In this document: positions 40,260-48,428 of the stretch, piece by piece
Layout of the letters: every line of letters begins with the position of its first letter
How positions within the stretch are numbered: the first letter of the stretch is position 1
Origin: Streptomyces iranensis
Lineage (GTDB): Bacteria > Actinomycetota > Actinomycetes > Streptomycetales > Streptomycetaceae
Length of the DNA stretch: 64,000 nt
Direction: 5' to 3'
Assembly: GCF_017874715.1 (NCBI RefSeq)
Contig: NZ_JAGGLR010000020.1
Span: 62,001-126,000 of the forward strand
Position numbers and translations under genes: made by a program
Notes under the pieces: model-generated
Databases searched by the model: none
The model's input: only the letters and a program-made list of their open reading frames with translations
What the model was told of the DNA's origin: nothing

Positions 40260-41411
40260 TCAGCCGGTGGGGGCCGGCAGGTCCACCAGCCCGGCGAGTG
40301 CCTGCCGGTGGCGGCCGGGGGTGCCCAGCGCGATCTCGTCGCTCTTGGCCCGCTTGAGATACAGATGTGCCGGGTGCTCCCAGGTCATGCCGATGCCGCC
40401 GTGCAGCTGGACGCACTCCTCGGCCGCGTGCACCGCCACCTCGGCGCAGTGTGCCTGGGCCACGGCCACCGCGACCGGTGTGTCCGGGCTGTCCGTGGCC
40501 AGTGCGTCGGCGGCGTACCGGGCGGTGGCGCGCGCCGAGACCAGCTCCAGCCACAGCGCGGCCATCCGGTGCTTGAGCGCCTGGAACGAGCCGATGGGGC
40601 GCCCGAACTGATGGCGCTCCTTGGTGTGGCGGACGGTCTCGGTCAGACACCACTCGGCCAGGCCCAGCTGCTCGGAGGCGAGCAGCCCGGCCCCGGTCAG
40701 CAGCGCCCGTCCGATGGCCGCCTCGGCCCGGCCGGGCCCGGCCAGCCGGCGGGCCGGGGCGCCGGTGAGGGTCACCGCGGCGAGCGGGCGGGCGAGGTCG
40801 AGCGAGGTGAGGGGTTCGACGGTGACGCTGGTCTCGGCGGTCTCCACGGCGTACAGCCCGTAGCCGTCCGCGCCGGTGGCGGGGACCAGCAGCACATCGG
40901 CGCCCGCCGCGCCCGCGACACCGGAGACCTGGCCGCTGAGCGTGGAGTCGCCGTCGGCCCGTACGGTCGCGGCGGGCGCGCCGGATCCGCCGCCGGGCGC
41001 CACGGCCGCGGTGGACAGCGGCACCGCGAGGGCGCCGACCGTACGGCCCTCGGCGAGCCCGCCGAGCAGCCGGGCCACGGCCTCCTGGTCGGTGTCGCAG
41101 CCGAGCAGGGCGGCGGCGGCGAGGACGGCGCTGGTGAGGTAGGGCACGGGGGCGACGGTGCGGCCGAGCTCCTCCATCACCACCGCCGCCTCCCGCGCGG
41201 TGGCGCCCTGGCCGCCGAGCTTGTCCGGCACCAGCAGCCCCGCGGTGCCCATCTCGGCGCCCAGCGCGCGCCACAGCGCCACGTCGTACGCCCGGCCGCT
41301 CTCGGCCTCGGACAGCACCGTGGCGGGCGGGCAGCGGTCGGTGAGCAGCGACCGTACGGCCGCGCGCAGATCGTCCTCCGCCTCGGAGTAGAGCAGGTCG
41401 GCGGCGCTCAT
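40260..41411 (-). CDS. Acyl-CoA dehydrogenase, catalytic-Glu-less subunit of a probable heteromer
   Basis: The 383-residue ACAD has ALWRALGAEMGTAGLLVPDKLGGQGATAREAAVVMEELGR, a divergent middle domain, and the FAD-binding C-terminus with RHQFGRPIGSFQALKHRMA and CVQLHGGIGMTWEHPAHLYLKRAKSDEIALG. The usual catalytic Glu in (Y/I)EGT is absent; the region reads LKRAKSDEIALGTPG. Adjacent ACAD pairs in which only one subunit keeps the Glu form alpha2-beta2 enzymes in mycobacterial steroid catabolism. It overlaps the upstream ACAD gene by 4 bp (ATGA) and ends the quinone oxidoreductase-ACAD-ACAD operon. Confidence 0.9.
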   Translation of the reverse strand: MSAADLLYSEAEDDLRAAVRSLLTDRCPPATVLSEAESGRAYDVALWRALGAEMGTAGLLVPDKLGGQGATAREAAVVMEELGRTVAPVPYLTSAVLAAAALLGCDTDQEAVARLLGGLAEGRTVGALAVPLSTAAVAPGGGSGAPAATVRADGDSTLSGQVSGVAGAAGADVLLVPATGADGYGLYAVETAETSVTVEPLTSLDLARPLAAVTLTGAPARRLAGPGRAEAAIGRALLTGAGLLASEQLGLAEWCLTETVRHTKERHQFGRPIGSFQALKHRMAALWLELVSARATARYAADALATDSPDTPVAVAVAQAHCAEVAVHAAEECVQLHGGIGMTWEHPAHLYLKRAKSDEIALGTPGRHRQALAGLVDLPAPTG

Positions 41412-42613
41412 CGGGGCAGGTCCTTCCACGGGACGTCCTTGTCGGTCCGCGGCTCGGGCGGCAGGCCCAGGACGCGTTCGGCGATGATGTTGAGCAGCAC
41501 CTCCGAGGTGCCGCCCTCGATGGAGTTGCCCTTGGCGCGCAGATAGCGGTAGCCGGCCTCGCGCCCGGTGAAGTCCACGAGTTCGGGGCGGCGCAGCGTC
41601 CAGTCGTCGTAGAGCAGCCCCTCCTCCCCCAGCAGCTCGACCTCCAGCGCGCTGATCTGCTGGTTGAGGCGGGCGAAGGCGAGCTTCATGGCCGAGCCCT
41701 CGGGGCCGGGCTGGCCGACCGCGAGCTGCTGGCGCAGCCGTTCGCCCGCGAGCCGGGCCGCCTCGGACTCCGTCCACAGCCGCAGCAGCCGCTGGTGGAG
41801 GTCGTGGGTGCGCAGTTCGGGCCGCTCCCGCCAGGTGCCGGCGAGCAGGCCGATCATGCCGCCCTCGCGGGGGACGCGGCCGCCGCCGATGGCCACCCGC
41901 TCGTTCATCAGGGTGGTCTGGGCGACCCGCCAGCCCTCGCCGATCTCGCCGAGCCGCCGGCTGTCGGGGATCCGCACCCCGGTGAGGAAGACCTCGTTGA
42001 ACTCCGCCTCGCCGGTGATCTGGCGCAGTGGCCGGACCTCGACGCCGGGGTCGGTCATATCGCAGATGAAGTAGCTGATGCCGCGGTGTTTGGGCTGGTC
42101 GGGGTCGGTGCGGGCGATGAGGATGGCCCAGCGGGCGAGATGGGCGCTGGACGTCCAGACCTTCTGTCCGTCGACCACCCAGTCGTCGCCGTCGCGCACC
42201 GCCCGGGTGGCGAGCGCCGCGAGGTCGGATCCGGCGCCGGGCTCGCTGAACAGCTGGCACCACACCTCCTCACCGGTCCACAGCGGGCGCAGCAGCCGCT
42301 CCCGCTGCTCGTCGGTGCCGAAGCCGAGGATGGTGGGGGCGGCCATGCCGAGGCCGATGCCGATGCGGCGGGGGTCGTTGCCGGGCGCCTCCGCGGCCTC
42401 CAGCTCGGCGTCGACGACGGCCTGCAGGGAGCGCGGGGCGTCCAGGCCGCCGAGTCCGGCCGGGTAGTGCACCCAGGCGAGCCCGGCGTCGAAGCGGGCG
42501 CGCAGGAAGTCCACGCGGTCGGTGGTGGCGGGCGGATGGGCGTCCAGGAGTTCGCGGACGCGGCGGCGCAGCTCGTCGGCGTCCACGGCGGGGCGGTGCC
42601 GGGTGGTGCTCAT
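41408..42613 (-). CDS. Acyl-CoA dehydrogenase, catalytic subunit
   Basis: The 401-residue ACAD shows GLAWVHYPAGLGGLDAPRSLQ, WCQLFSEPGAGSDLAALATRA, DGDDWVVDGQKVWTSSAHLARWAILIARTDP and the C-terminal RAKGNSIEGGTSEVLLNIIAERVLGLP, where the Glu of IEGG is the expected catalytic base. Length and motifs match the FadE group that pairs with a second, Glu-less ACAD, which here is the next gene (ATGA overlap). It overlaps the quinone oxidoreductase gene upstream in the same way. It should oxidise a bulky or branched acyl-CoA with FAD. Confidence 0.92.
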   Translation of the reverse strand: MSTTRHRPAVDADELRRRVRELLDAHPPATTDRVDFLRARFDAGLAWVHYPAGLGGLDAPRSLQAVVDAELEAAEAPGNDPRRIGIGLGMAAPTILGFGTDEQRERLLRPLWTGEEVWCQLFSEPGAGSDLAALATRAVRDGDDWVVDGQKVWTSSAHLARWAILIARTDPDQPKHRGISYFICDMTDPGVEVRPLRQITGEAEFNEVFLTGVRIPDSRRLGEIGEGWRVAQTTLMNERVAIGGGRVPREGGMIGLLAGTWRERPELRTHDLHQRLLRLWTESEAARLAGERLRQQLAVGQPGPEGSAMKLAFARLNQQISALEVELLGEEGLLYDDWTLRRPELVDFTGREAGYRYLRAKGNSIEGGTSEVLLNIIAERVLGLPPEPRTDKDVPWKDLPR

Positions 42614-43614
42614 CGGTCCCCTCCGGCGGCCTGCCCGGGGACGACGACCACGCGGCCGGTGGTCACGCCGTCGGCGACGCGCTGGACGGCGTCGGCCGCG
42701 TCCTTGAGCGGTACGCGCTCGCTGACCAGCGGTTTGACGGTGCCCTGTGCGGCGAGCTTGGTCAGCTCCTCGTGGCAGGCGCGGATCGCGGCCGGGTCAT
42801 GGGTGTTGTACAGGCCCCAGTGGAGGCCGAGGATGGCGTAGTTCTTGACCAGGGCGTGGTTGAGGGCGGCCTGGGGGACGACGCCGCTGGCGAAGCCGAC
42901 GACCACGATGCGGCCCTCGAAGGCGACGCATTTGACGGACTTGACGAAGGCGTCGCCGCCGACCGGGTCGTAGACGACGTCCGCGCCGCGTCCGCCGGTG
43001 GCCTCCTTGACGGCCGCCACGATGTCGTCGGCGCGCCGGTCGAGGACGAGGTCGCAGCCGAGCTCGCGGGCGACCCGCGCCTTGTCCTGGCCGCCGACGA
43101 CGCCGATCACGGTGGCCCCGGCCGCCTTGCCGAGCTGGACGGCGGCGCTGCCGACCCCGCCGGCGGCGGCGTGCACCAGGAGCGTCTCGCCGGACTGGAT
43201 GCGCGCCCTGCGGTGCAGGCCGAACCAGCCGGTCTGGTAGCCGATGTGCAGCGCCGCGGCCTCGGCGTCGTCCAGGGCGTCGGGCGCGGGCAGCGCGGCC
43301 GCCGCCTCCACGGGCACCAGCTCGGCGAAGCCGCCCGCGGGGAGCGTGGGCGTGGCCAGGACGCGGGAGCCCACCTCGCCCTCGGCGCCCTCGCCGACGG
43401 CGACGACCTCGCCGCACACCTCGACGCCGGGGGTGAACGGCAGGGGCGGCCGCACCTGGTACTGGCCGCGGCACAGCAGGGCGTCGGGGAAGTTGACGTT
43501 GACGGCCCGGACCCGCAGCAGCAGCTGTCCCGGGCCCGCCTGGGGGTCCGGTACCTCGTCGAGGCGCATGACCTCACCGGGCTCGCCATTGTCGTGCACT
43601 CGCCATGCCTGCAT
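42610..43614 (-). CDS. NADPH:quinone oxidoreductase family protein
   Basis: The 334-residue medium-chain reductase lacks the zinc cysteines of alcohol dehydrogenases. It starts MQAWRVHDNGEPGEVMRLDEVPDP, has RAVNVNFPDALLCRGQYQVRPPLPFTPGVEVCGEVVAVG, the nucleotide loop LVHAAAGGVGSAAVQLGKAAGATVIG and DVVYDPVGGDAFVKSVKCVAFEGRIVVVGFA. It is the first gene of an operon with two ACADs (4-bp overlaps throughout), so it probably acts on the enoyl-CoA or a linked intermediate. A TetR-type operator lies 55 bp upstream, over a TAGTAT box. Confidence 0.9.
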   Translation of the reverse strand: MQAWRVHDNGEPGEVMRLDEVPDPQAGPGQLLLRVRAVNVNFPDALLCRGQYQVRPPLPFTPGVEVCGEVVAVGEGAEGEVGSRVLATPTLPAGGFAELVPVEAAAALPAPDALDDAEAAALHIGYQTGWFGLHRRARIQSGETLLVHAAAGGVGSAAVQLGKAAGATVIGVVGGQDKARVARELGCDLVLDRRADDIVAAVKEATGGRGADVVYDPVGGDAFVKSVKCVAFEGRIVVVGFASGVVPQAALNHALVKNYAILGLHWGLYNTHDPAAIRACHEELTKLAAQGTVKPLVSERVPLKDAADAVQRVADGVTTGRVVVVPGQAAGGDR

Positions 43615-43668
43615 CCGGTGGCCTCCACAAACGGATCGTCGGAACGCGGTACCGCGCCGGGTCGAACA

Positions 43669-43684
43669 TACTAACCAGTCGGTA
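43669..43684. promoter_or_regulatory. TetR-type operator upstream of the quinone oxidoreductase-ACAD operon
   Basis: TACTAACCAGTCGGTA fits the dyad TACnnACnnGTnnGTA, with transitions at the unmatched positions (Y/R), a pattern known for TetR regulators of fatty-acid and ACAD genes in Actinobacteria. On the minus strand a TAGTAT -10-like box (complement of 43668-43673) lies in the dyad, 55 bp before the operon start at 43614. The regulator is not encoded in this window. Confidence 0.6.
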
Positions 43685-43855
43685 CGAGGAGCGGAACCGC
43701 CACCACCGTCAACCATCCTGACCTGCCCGCCCGGCGGCGGATGAACTCTTGTGCAACTCTGGAGGCACTCTTGAGCCCGGCGCGTCGGCAGGTAAAGGTG
43801 GACGGCGACATTTCGGTTCGTTTCCCAGCGAGCCGTTGCCGGAACGGGACGGGAG

Positions 43856-45121
43856 ATGACGACTGTGCCCGACGACAAGGCGATCAGCGAGGCCGAGATG
43901 GAGGCCAGGCTGCACGGCATCTGTTTCAAGACCGGGCCGCCGCGCCGCATCGGAGTCGAACTCGAATGGCTCATGTACGACCCGGACGACCCCGCACGAC
44001 CCATCGAGGCGGCCCGGCTCGAAGCCGCGGTCACCGCCCTGCGCGGACTGCCGCTGCGGTCCGCCATCACCTTCGAACCCGGTGGTCAGGTGGAGCTCAG
44101 CTCCCTCCCTGCCGACTCCCTCACCGCGTGTGTGGAGTCCGCGACCGCCGATCTGGTCCTCGTACGTTCCGTACTCACCGGCCTCGGCCTCGGGCTCGCC
44201 GGCCACGGACATGACCCCTGGCGCCCACCGAGACGCTTCCTCACCACGCCCCGGTACGACTGCATGGAGACCTACTTCGACCGCCGGGGTCCGGCCGGGC
44301 GCTCCATGATGTGCAACACCGCCTCCGTGCAGGTCTGTGTGGACGCCGGGCACGAGGAGCCCGGACCGCTCGGCATGGCACGGCGCTGGCGGCTCGCCCA
44401 TCTGCTGGGCGCGGTGCTCACCGCCGCGTTCGCCAACTCGCCGCTGCGCCAGGGCCGCCCCACGGGATACCGCTCCACCCGGCAGGCGCTGTGGACGGCG
44501 ATGGAACCCGGACGCACCCACGCCCCGGCCGACGGCCGGGATCCCCGCACGGCCTGGACCCACTACGTGCTGGACGCGCCCGTGATGGCCATCCGGGACG
44601 AGCAGGCGCCCTGGACGGTGCCGTCCGGGATGACCTTCCGCCGGTGGGCCCGGACGGGGCTGCCCCGGCCGCCCACCCTCGACGACCTCGACTTCCACAT
44701 CTCCACGCTCTTTCCCCCCGTCCGCCCGCGCGGCCATCTGGAACTGCGCATGATCGACGCGCAGAGCGGTGCGGACGGATGGATCGTCCCCCTTGCCGTC
44801 ACGGCCGCGCTCTTCGACGATCCCGAGGCTGCTGAAACGGTTTACCGGGTGGTGAAGCCGCTCGCCGAGACGGCGGGGGCGCGGCCCGCACCGGGCAATC
44901 CGCTGTGGCGGGCCGCGGCCCGCCACGGTCTGGCCGACCCCGAACTACGCACCGCCGCCGTCAGCTGCTTCACCACGGCGCTGGACGCGCTGCCGCGTAT
45001 CGGCGCCTCCCCCGCCATCACCGCCGCCGTCGCCGCCTTCACCGACCGCTATGTGGTCCGCGGCCGATGTCCCGCCGACGATCTGCTCGCTCCCCTCACC
45101 GGTAAGGAGGGACGGTCATGA
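43856..45121 (+). CDS. egtA: Ergothioneine biosynthesis glutamate-cysteine ligase EgtA
   Basis: The 421-residue protein is a GCS2/EgtA type ligase: RIGVELEWLMYDPDDP (metal-binding Glu pair), FEPGGQVELSSLP, RYDCMETYFDRRGPAGRSMMCNTASVQVCVD and LEWR-like HLELRMIDAQ near the C-terminus. It joins glutamate and cysteine to supply gamma-glutamylcysteine for EgtB. GGGAG directly abuts ATG 43856, so GTG 43865 may be the true start. It is the first gene of egtABCD and overlaps egtB by 4 bp (ATGA). The upstream 240 bp is a divergent region shared with the ACAD operon. Confidence 0.95.
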   Translation: MTTVPDDKAISEAEMEARLHGICFKTGPPRRIGVELEWLMYDPDDPARPIEAARLEAAVTALRGLPLRSAITFEPGGQVELSSLPADSLTACVESATADLVLVRSVLTGLGLGLAGHGHDPWRPPRRFLTTPRYDCMETYFDRRGPAGRSMMCNTASVQVCVDAGHEEPGPLGMARRWRLAHLLGAVLTAAFANSPLRQGRPTGYRSTRQALWTAMEPGRTHAPADGRDPRTAWTHYVLDAPVMAIRDEQAPWTVPSGMTFRRWARTGLPRPPTLDDLDFHISTLFPPVRPRGHLELRMIDAQSGADGWIVPLAVTAALFDDPEAAETVYRVVKPLAETAGARPAPGNPLWRAAARHGLADPELRTAAVSCFTTALDALPRIGASPAITAAVAAFTDRYVVRGRCPADDLLAPLTGKEGRS

Positions 45122-46443
45122 CCGCCCCCGATTCCGATCTCACCATCGATCCCGAGGCGCTGCGCCGGCGCGCCGAGACGGCCCTGCGCACCGCGCGCGA
45201 CCGCACCCACACCCTGACCACCTGCGTGGATGAGCCCGACCTCACCGCCCAGCACTCCCCTTTGATGTCCCCGCTGGTGTGGGATCTGGCGCACATCGGC
45301 AACCAGGAGGAGCAGTGGCTGCTGCGCGCGGTCGGCGGACGTGACGCCCTGCGCCCCGAGATCGACTCGATATACGACGCCTTCGAGCATCCGCGCGCCG
45401 AGCGGCCCGCCCTGCCGCTGCTGGCACCCGCCGAGGCCCGCGGCTATGTCCACGAGGTGCGCGGCCGGGTGCTGGACATCCTGGAGCGGATCGAGCTGCG
45501 CGGTGCCCCGCTGGTCGACGCGGGCTTCGCCTTCGGCATGATCGCGCAACATGAGCAGCAGCACGACGAGACGATGCTCATCACCCACCAGCTGCGCCGC
45601 GGACCCGCCGCGCTCACCGCCCCGCCGCCGCCCGCGGCGGACGGCGCGGCCCTGTCCGAGGAGGTGCTGATCCCGGGCGGCCCGTTCACCATGGGCACCT
45701 CGGCCGAGCCCTGGGCCCTGGACAACGAGCGGCCCGCGCACCGCCGGCTGGTCCCGGCCTTCCACCTCGACACCACTCCGGTGACCAACGGCGCGTACGA
45801 GCGGTTCATCGCGGACGGCGGCTACACCGAGCGGCGCTGGTGGACGGCCGACGGCTGGGCGTACATCCAGGAGCACGGCCTCACCGCCCCGCTGTTCTGG
45901 CGCCGCGAGGGCGGGCAGTGGCTGCGCCGGCGGTTCGGGGTGACGGAGCCGGTGCCGCCGGAGGAGCCGGTGGTGCATGTGAGCTGGTACGAGGCGGACG
46001 CCTACGCCCGCTGGGCGGGGCGGCGGCTGCCGACCGAGGAGGAGTGGGAGAAGGCTGCCCGCCACGACCCGGAGAGCGGCCGGTCCCGGCGCTATCCGTG
46101 GGGCGACGAGGATCCCACGCCCGCCCACGCCAACCTGGGCCAGCGCCATCTGCGGCCCGCGGCGGCCGGCAGCTATCCGCGGGGCGCCTCCCCGCTGGGG
46201 GTGCGCCAGCTGATCGGCGATGTGTGGGAGTGGACCTCGAGCGACTTCCTGCCCTACCCGGGGTTCCGCGCCTTCCCCTACCGCGAGTACTCGGAAGTCT
46301 TCTTCGGCCCGTCGCACAAGGTGCTGCGCGGCGGCTCCTTCGCGGTGGACGAGGTCGCCTGCCGGGGCACGTTCCGCAACTGGGACCTGCCGGTCCGCCG
46401 CCAGATCTTCTCCGGCTTCCGCACCGCGCGGGACGCGTCCTGA
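45118..46443 (+). CDS. egtB: Ergothioneine biosynthesis iron-dependent sulfoxide synthase EgtB
   Basis: The 441-residue enzyme has an N-terminal DinB-like four-helix domain with the iron ligands: H59 in WDLAHIGNQEEQW, and H145 and H149 in MIAQHEQQHDE. The C-terminal formylglycine-generating-enzyme-type domain follows (IPGGPFTMGT ... TNGAYERFIADGGY ... PVVHVSWYEADAYARWAGRRLPTEEEWEKAAR ... VWEWTSSDFLPYPGF ... LRGGSFAVDEVACRGTFRNW). It couples gamma-glutamylcysteine to hercynine with oxygen to give the sulfoxide. It overlaps egtA by 4 bp and egtC by 1 bp (TGATG). Confidence 0.97.
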   Translation: MTAPDSDLTIDPEALRRRAETALRTARDRTHTLTTCVDEPDLTAQHSPLMSPLVWDLAHIGNQEEQWLLRAVGGRDALRPEIDSIYDAFEHPRAERPALPLLAPAEARGYVHEVRGRVLDILERIELRGAPLVDAGFAFGMIAQHEQQHDETMLITHQLRRGPAALTAPPPPAADGAALSEEVLIPGGPFTMGTSAEPWALDNERPAHRRLVPAFHLDTTPVTNGAYERFIADGGYTERRWWTADGWAYIQEHGLTAPLFWRREGGQWLRRRFGVTEPVPPEEPVVHVSWYEADAYARWAGRRLPTEEEWEKAARHDPESGRSRRYPWGDEDPTPAHANLGQRHLRPAAAGSYPRGASPLGVRQLIGDVWEWTSSDFLPYPGFRAFPYREYSEVFFGPSHKVLRGGSFAVDEVACRGTFRNWDLPVRRQIFSGFRTARDAS

Positions 46444-47198
46444 TGTGCCGGCATCTGGCCTACCTCGGGCCGCGGACCTCCATCGGCGAGGTGGTCGTGG
46501 CGCCCGCGAGCAGCCTGTTCCGGCAGTCGTGGGCGCCGCGGCGGCAGGCGCACGGCACGGTCAACGCCGACGGGTTCGGCGTCGGCTGGTACGCGTCGGG
46601 CGACCCGGTACCCGCGCGCTACCGCCGCGCCGGGCCCATCTGGGGCGATCTGTCGTTCGCCGACCTGGCCCGCGTGGTGCGCACGGAGGCGCTGATGGCC
46701 GCCGTAAGGGACGCCACCGAAGCGAGCGCGGACGGCGAGGCGGGCGCCTCGCCGTTCGCCTCCGGCACCTGGCTGTTCAGCCACAACGGGGCGCTCCGCG
46801 ACTGGCCGCACGCGGTCGCGGACCTCGCCGCCGCACTGCCACCGGCGGATCTGCTCGGCCTGGAGGCGCGGTGCGACTCGGCGTTCGTCTGGGCGCTGGT
46901 GCTGCACCGGCTTCGGCTGGGCCACGCGCCGCCGGAGGCGCTGGCCGAGACCGTCGAGCAGCTCGCCGGCGCCTCCCCCGGCTCACGGCTCAATCTGCTG
47001 CTCATGGACGGCGAGACCATCGCCGCCACCGCCTGGGGCGACACCCTGTGGTACCTGGCCGATCCGGACCGGGGCGTGGTGGTGGCCTCCGAGCCGTACG
47101 ACCAGGACCCCGGCTGGACCGAGGTCCCCGACCGCACCCTGCTCACCGCCACCCGCACCGATGTCATGCTCACCGCACTCAAGGAGGCTTCCCGTTGA
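46443..47198 (+). CDS. egtC: Ergothioneine biosynthesis amidohydrolase EgtC
   Basis: The 251-residue class II glutamine amidotransferase-type hydrolase has its nucleophile Cys2 (MCRHLAYLGPRTSIGEV), then SWAPRRQAHGTVNADGFGVGWY, FSHNGALRDWP and CDSAFVWALVLHRL. It removes the gamma-glutamyl group from the EgtB product. It overlaps egtB by 1 bp. AAGGAGG near its 3' end (47181-47187) serves egtD, whose TTG start lies in the egtC stop. Confidence 0.96.
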   Translation: MCRHLAYLGPRTSIGEVVVAPASSLFRQSWAPRRQAHGTVNADGFGVGWYASGDPVPARYRRAGPIWGDLSFADLARVVRTEALMAAVRDATEASADGEAGASPFASGTWLFSHNGALRDWPHAVADLAAALPPADLLGLEARCDSAFVWALVLHRLRLGHAPPEALAETVEQLAGASPGSRLNLLLMDGETIAATAWGDTLWYLADPDRGVVVASEPYDQDPGWTEVPDRTLLTATRTDVMLTALKEASR

Positions 47199-48160
47199 GC
47201 CCCTTCACCGTCACCCGCACCCTGCCCGCCGATGCCACCACGGCCGCGCTGCGCGCCGATGTGGCCGACGGGCTGGCCAGCACCCCCAAACAGCTTCCGC
47301 CCAAGTGGTTCTACGACGCCCGGGGAAGCGCGCTCTTCGAAGAGATCACCCGGCTGCCCGAGTACTACCCGACCCGCGCCGAGCGGGAGATTCTCGTCGC
47401 CCGCGCGGCGGAGATCGCCGACGCCACCGGGGCCCGCACCCTCGTCGAACTGGGCTCCGGCTCCTCCGAGAAGACCCACCACCTGATCCGGGCACTGCCG
47501 GATCTGCGCGTCTACGTCCCCGTCGACGTGAGCGAGAGCGCGCTGGAGCTGGCCGGGGAGGCCCTGCTGGCCGAGCATCCACGGCTGATGGTGCACGCGC
47601 TGGTGGCCGACTTCATGAACGGGCTCGCGCTGCCCGACGACACCCCGGGGCCGAGGCTGCTGGCCTTCCTCGGGGGCACCATCGGCAATCTGCTGCCGGC
47701 GGAGCGGGCGGCCTTCTTCGCCTCGGTGAGCGAGCTGCTCGCGCCCGGCGACGCGCTGCTGCTCGGCACCGACCTGGTCAAGGACGAGGCGACGCTCGTC
47801 TCCGCCTACGACGACGCCCAAGGGGTCACCGCGGCGTTCAACAAGAACGTGCTGACGGTGCTCGACCGCGAGCTGGGCGCCGACTTCGACCCCTCCGACT
47901 TCGACCACGTGGCGGCGTGGAACGCCGAGGAGGAGTGGATCGAGATGCGGCTGAGGGCCCGTAAGGAGCTCACCGCGAAGATCCCCGCCATGGATCTCGC
48001 GGTCCACTTCACGGCCGGGGAGGAGGTCCGCACCGAGGTGTCCGCCAAGTTCCGGGAGGAGAAGGTGCGGGCCGAACTGGCGGCCGCGGGGATGGACTCG
48101 CGGCGCTGGTGGACCGACGCGGAGGGCCGCTTCGCGGTGTCGCTCGCCGTGCGCAGGTAA
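47195..48160 (+). CDS. egtD: L-histidine N-alpha-methyltransferase EgtD
   Basis: The 321-residue methyltransferase makes hercynine from histidine with three SAM. It shows PPKWFYDARGSALFEEITRLPEYYPTRAERE, the SAM motif LVELGSGSSEKTHHLI, YVPVDVSESAL, LLAFLGGTIGNLLPAERAAFF, LGTDLVKDEATLVSAYDDAQGVTAAFNKNVL and EEWIEMRLRAR. The start is TTG 47195, which overlaps the egtC stop (TTGA). It is fixed by AAGGAGG 7 bp upstream and by the family N-terminus; a later ATG would lose conserved residues. egtE is not in the window. A strong hairpin follows at 48182-48216. Confidence 0.96.
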   Translation: MSPFTVTRTLPADATTAALRADVADGLASTPKQLPPKWFYDARGSALFEEITRLPEYYPTRAEREILVARAAEIADATGARTLVELGSGSSEKTHHLIRALPDLRVYVPVDVSESALELAGEALLAEHPRLMVHALVADFMNGLALPDDTPGPRLLAFLGGTIGNLLPAERAAFFASVSELLAPGDALLLGTDLVKDEATLVSAYDDAQGVTAAFNKNVLTVLDRELGADFDPSDFDHVAAWNAEEEWIEMRLRARKELTAKIPAMDLAVHFTAGEEVRTEVSAKFREEKVRAELAAAGMDSRRWWTDAEGRFAVSLAVRR

Positions 48161-48181
48161 CTCCCCGGCAGAGCACGCCAC

Positions 48182-48216
48182 GCCGCCGCCCGGGACCATC
48201 GGTCGCGGGCGGCGGC
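48182..48216. terminator. Terminator hairpin after egtABCD
   Basis: GCCGCCGCCCG (48182-48192) pairs perfectly with CGGGCGGCGGC (48206-48216) around a 13-nt loop, 21 bp after the egtD stop. A short CTCGCTTTG follows in place of a U-tract. Confidence 0.8.
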
Positions 48217-48272
48217 TCGCTTTGCGGCCCGGCCGGTCACCCTGTGTCCCGCCCGGGACACCGAACGAATTG

Positions 48273-48290
48273 ATGTGATGCACATCACAT
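48273..48290. promoter_or_regulatory. CRP-type binding site upstream of the rpf-type gene
   Basis: ATGTGATG-CA-CATCACAT is a perfect 8-bp dyad and contains TGTGA-N6-TCACA, the exact CRP consensus half-sites. It lies 139 bp before the Rpf-type start and centred about 102 bp before the start point predicted from the hexamers at 48349-48377. A GTGTCCC/GGGACAC hairpin lies just upstream at 48244-48261. Confidence 0.72.
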
Positions 48291-48348
48291 AACCGAAGGA
48301 GGATCGCAGCACAGCGCGCTGTGGCCCTCTTTCCAGGTGAACTCCCTC

Positions 48349-48377
48349 TTGTTGTGCCCAAATCGGTCCCCTTATCT
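48349..48377 (+). promoter_or_regulatory. Predicted promoter of the rpf-type gene
   Basis: TTGTTG at 48349-48354 and TTATCT at 48372-48377 are 17 bp apart and would start transcription near 48384, about 45 bases before the ATG at 48429. The ribosome-binding site AAGGAG lies about 6 bp before the ATG. Confidence 0.5.
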
Positions 48378-48428
48378 TTGGCCCGCCCGGCAGCGCGCCG
48401 CACCCGGCAGCACGAGAAGGAGCCGTCC

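Noticed and set aside
48161..48428. A c-di-AMP (ydaO) riboswitch upstream of the Rpf-type gene
   Set aside because: Such riboswitches precede some Streptomyces rpf genes, but the conserved core elements were not found; only hairpins and the CRP-type dyad are present.
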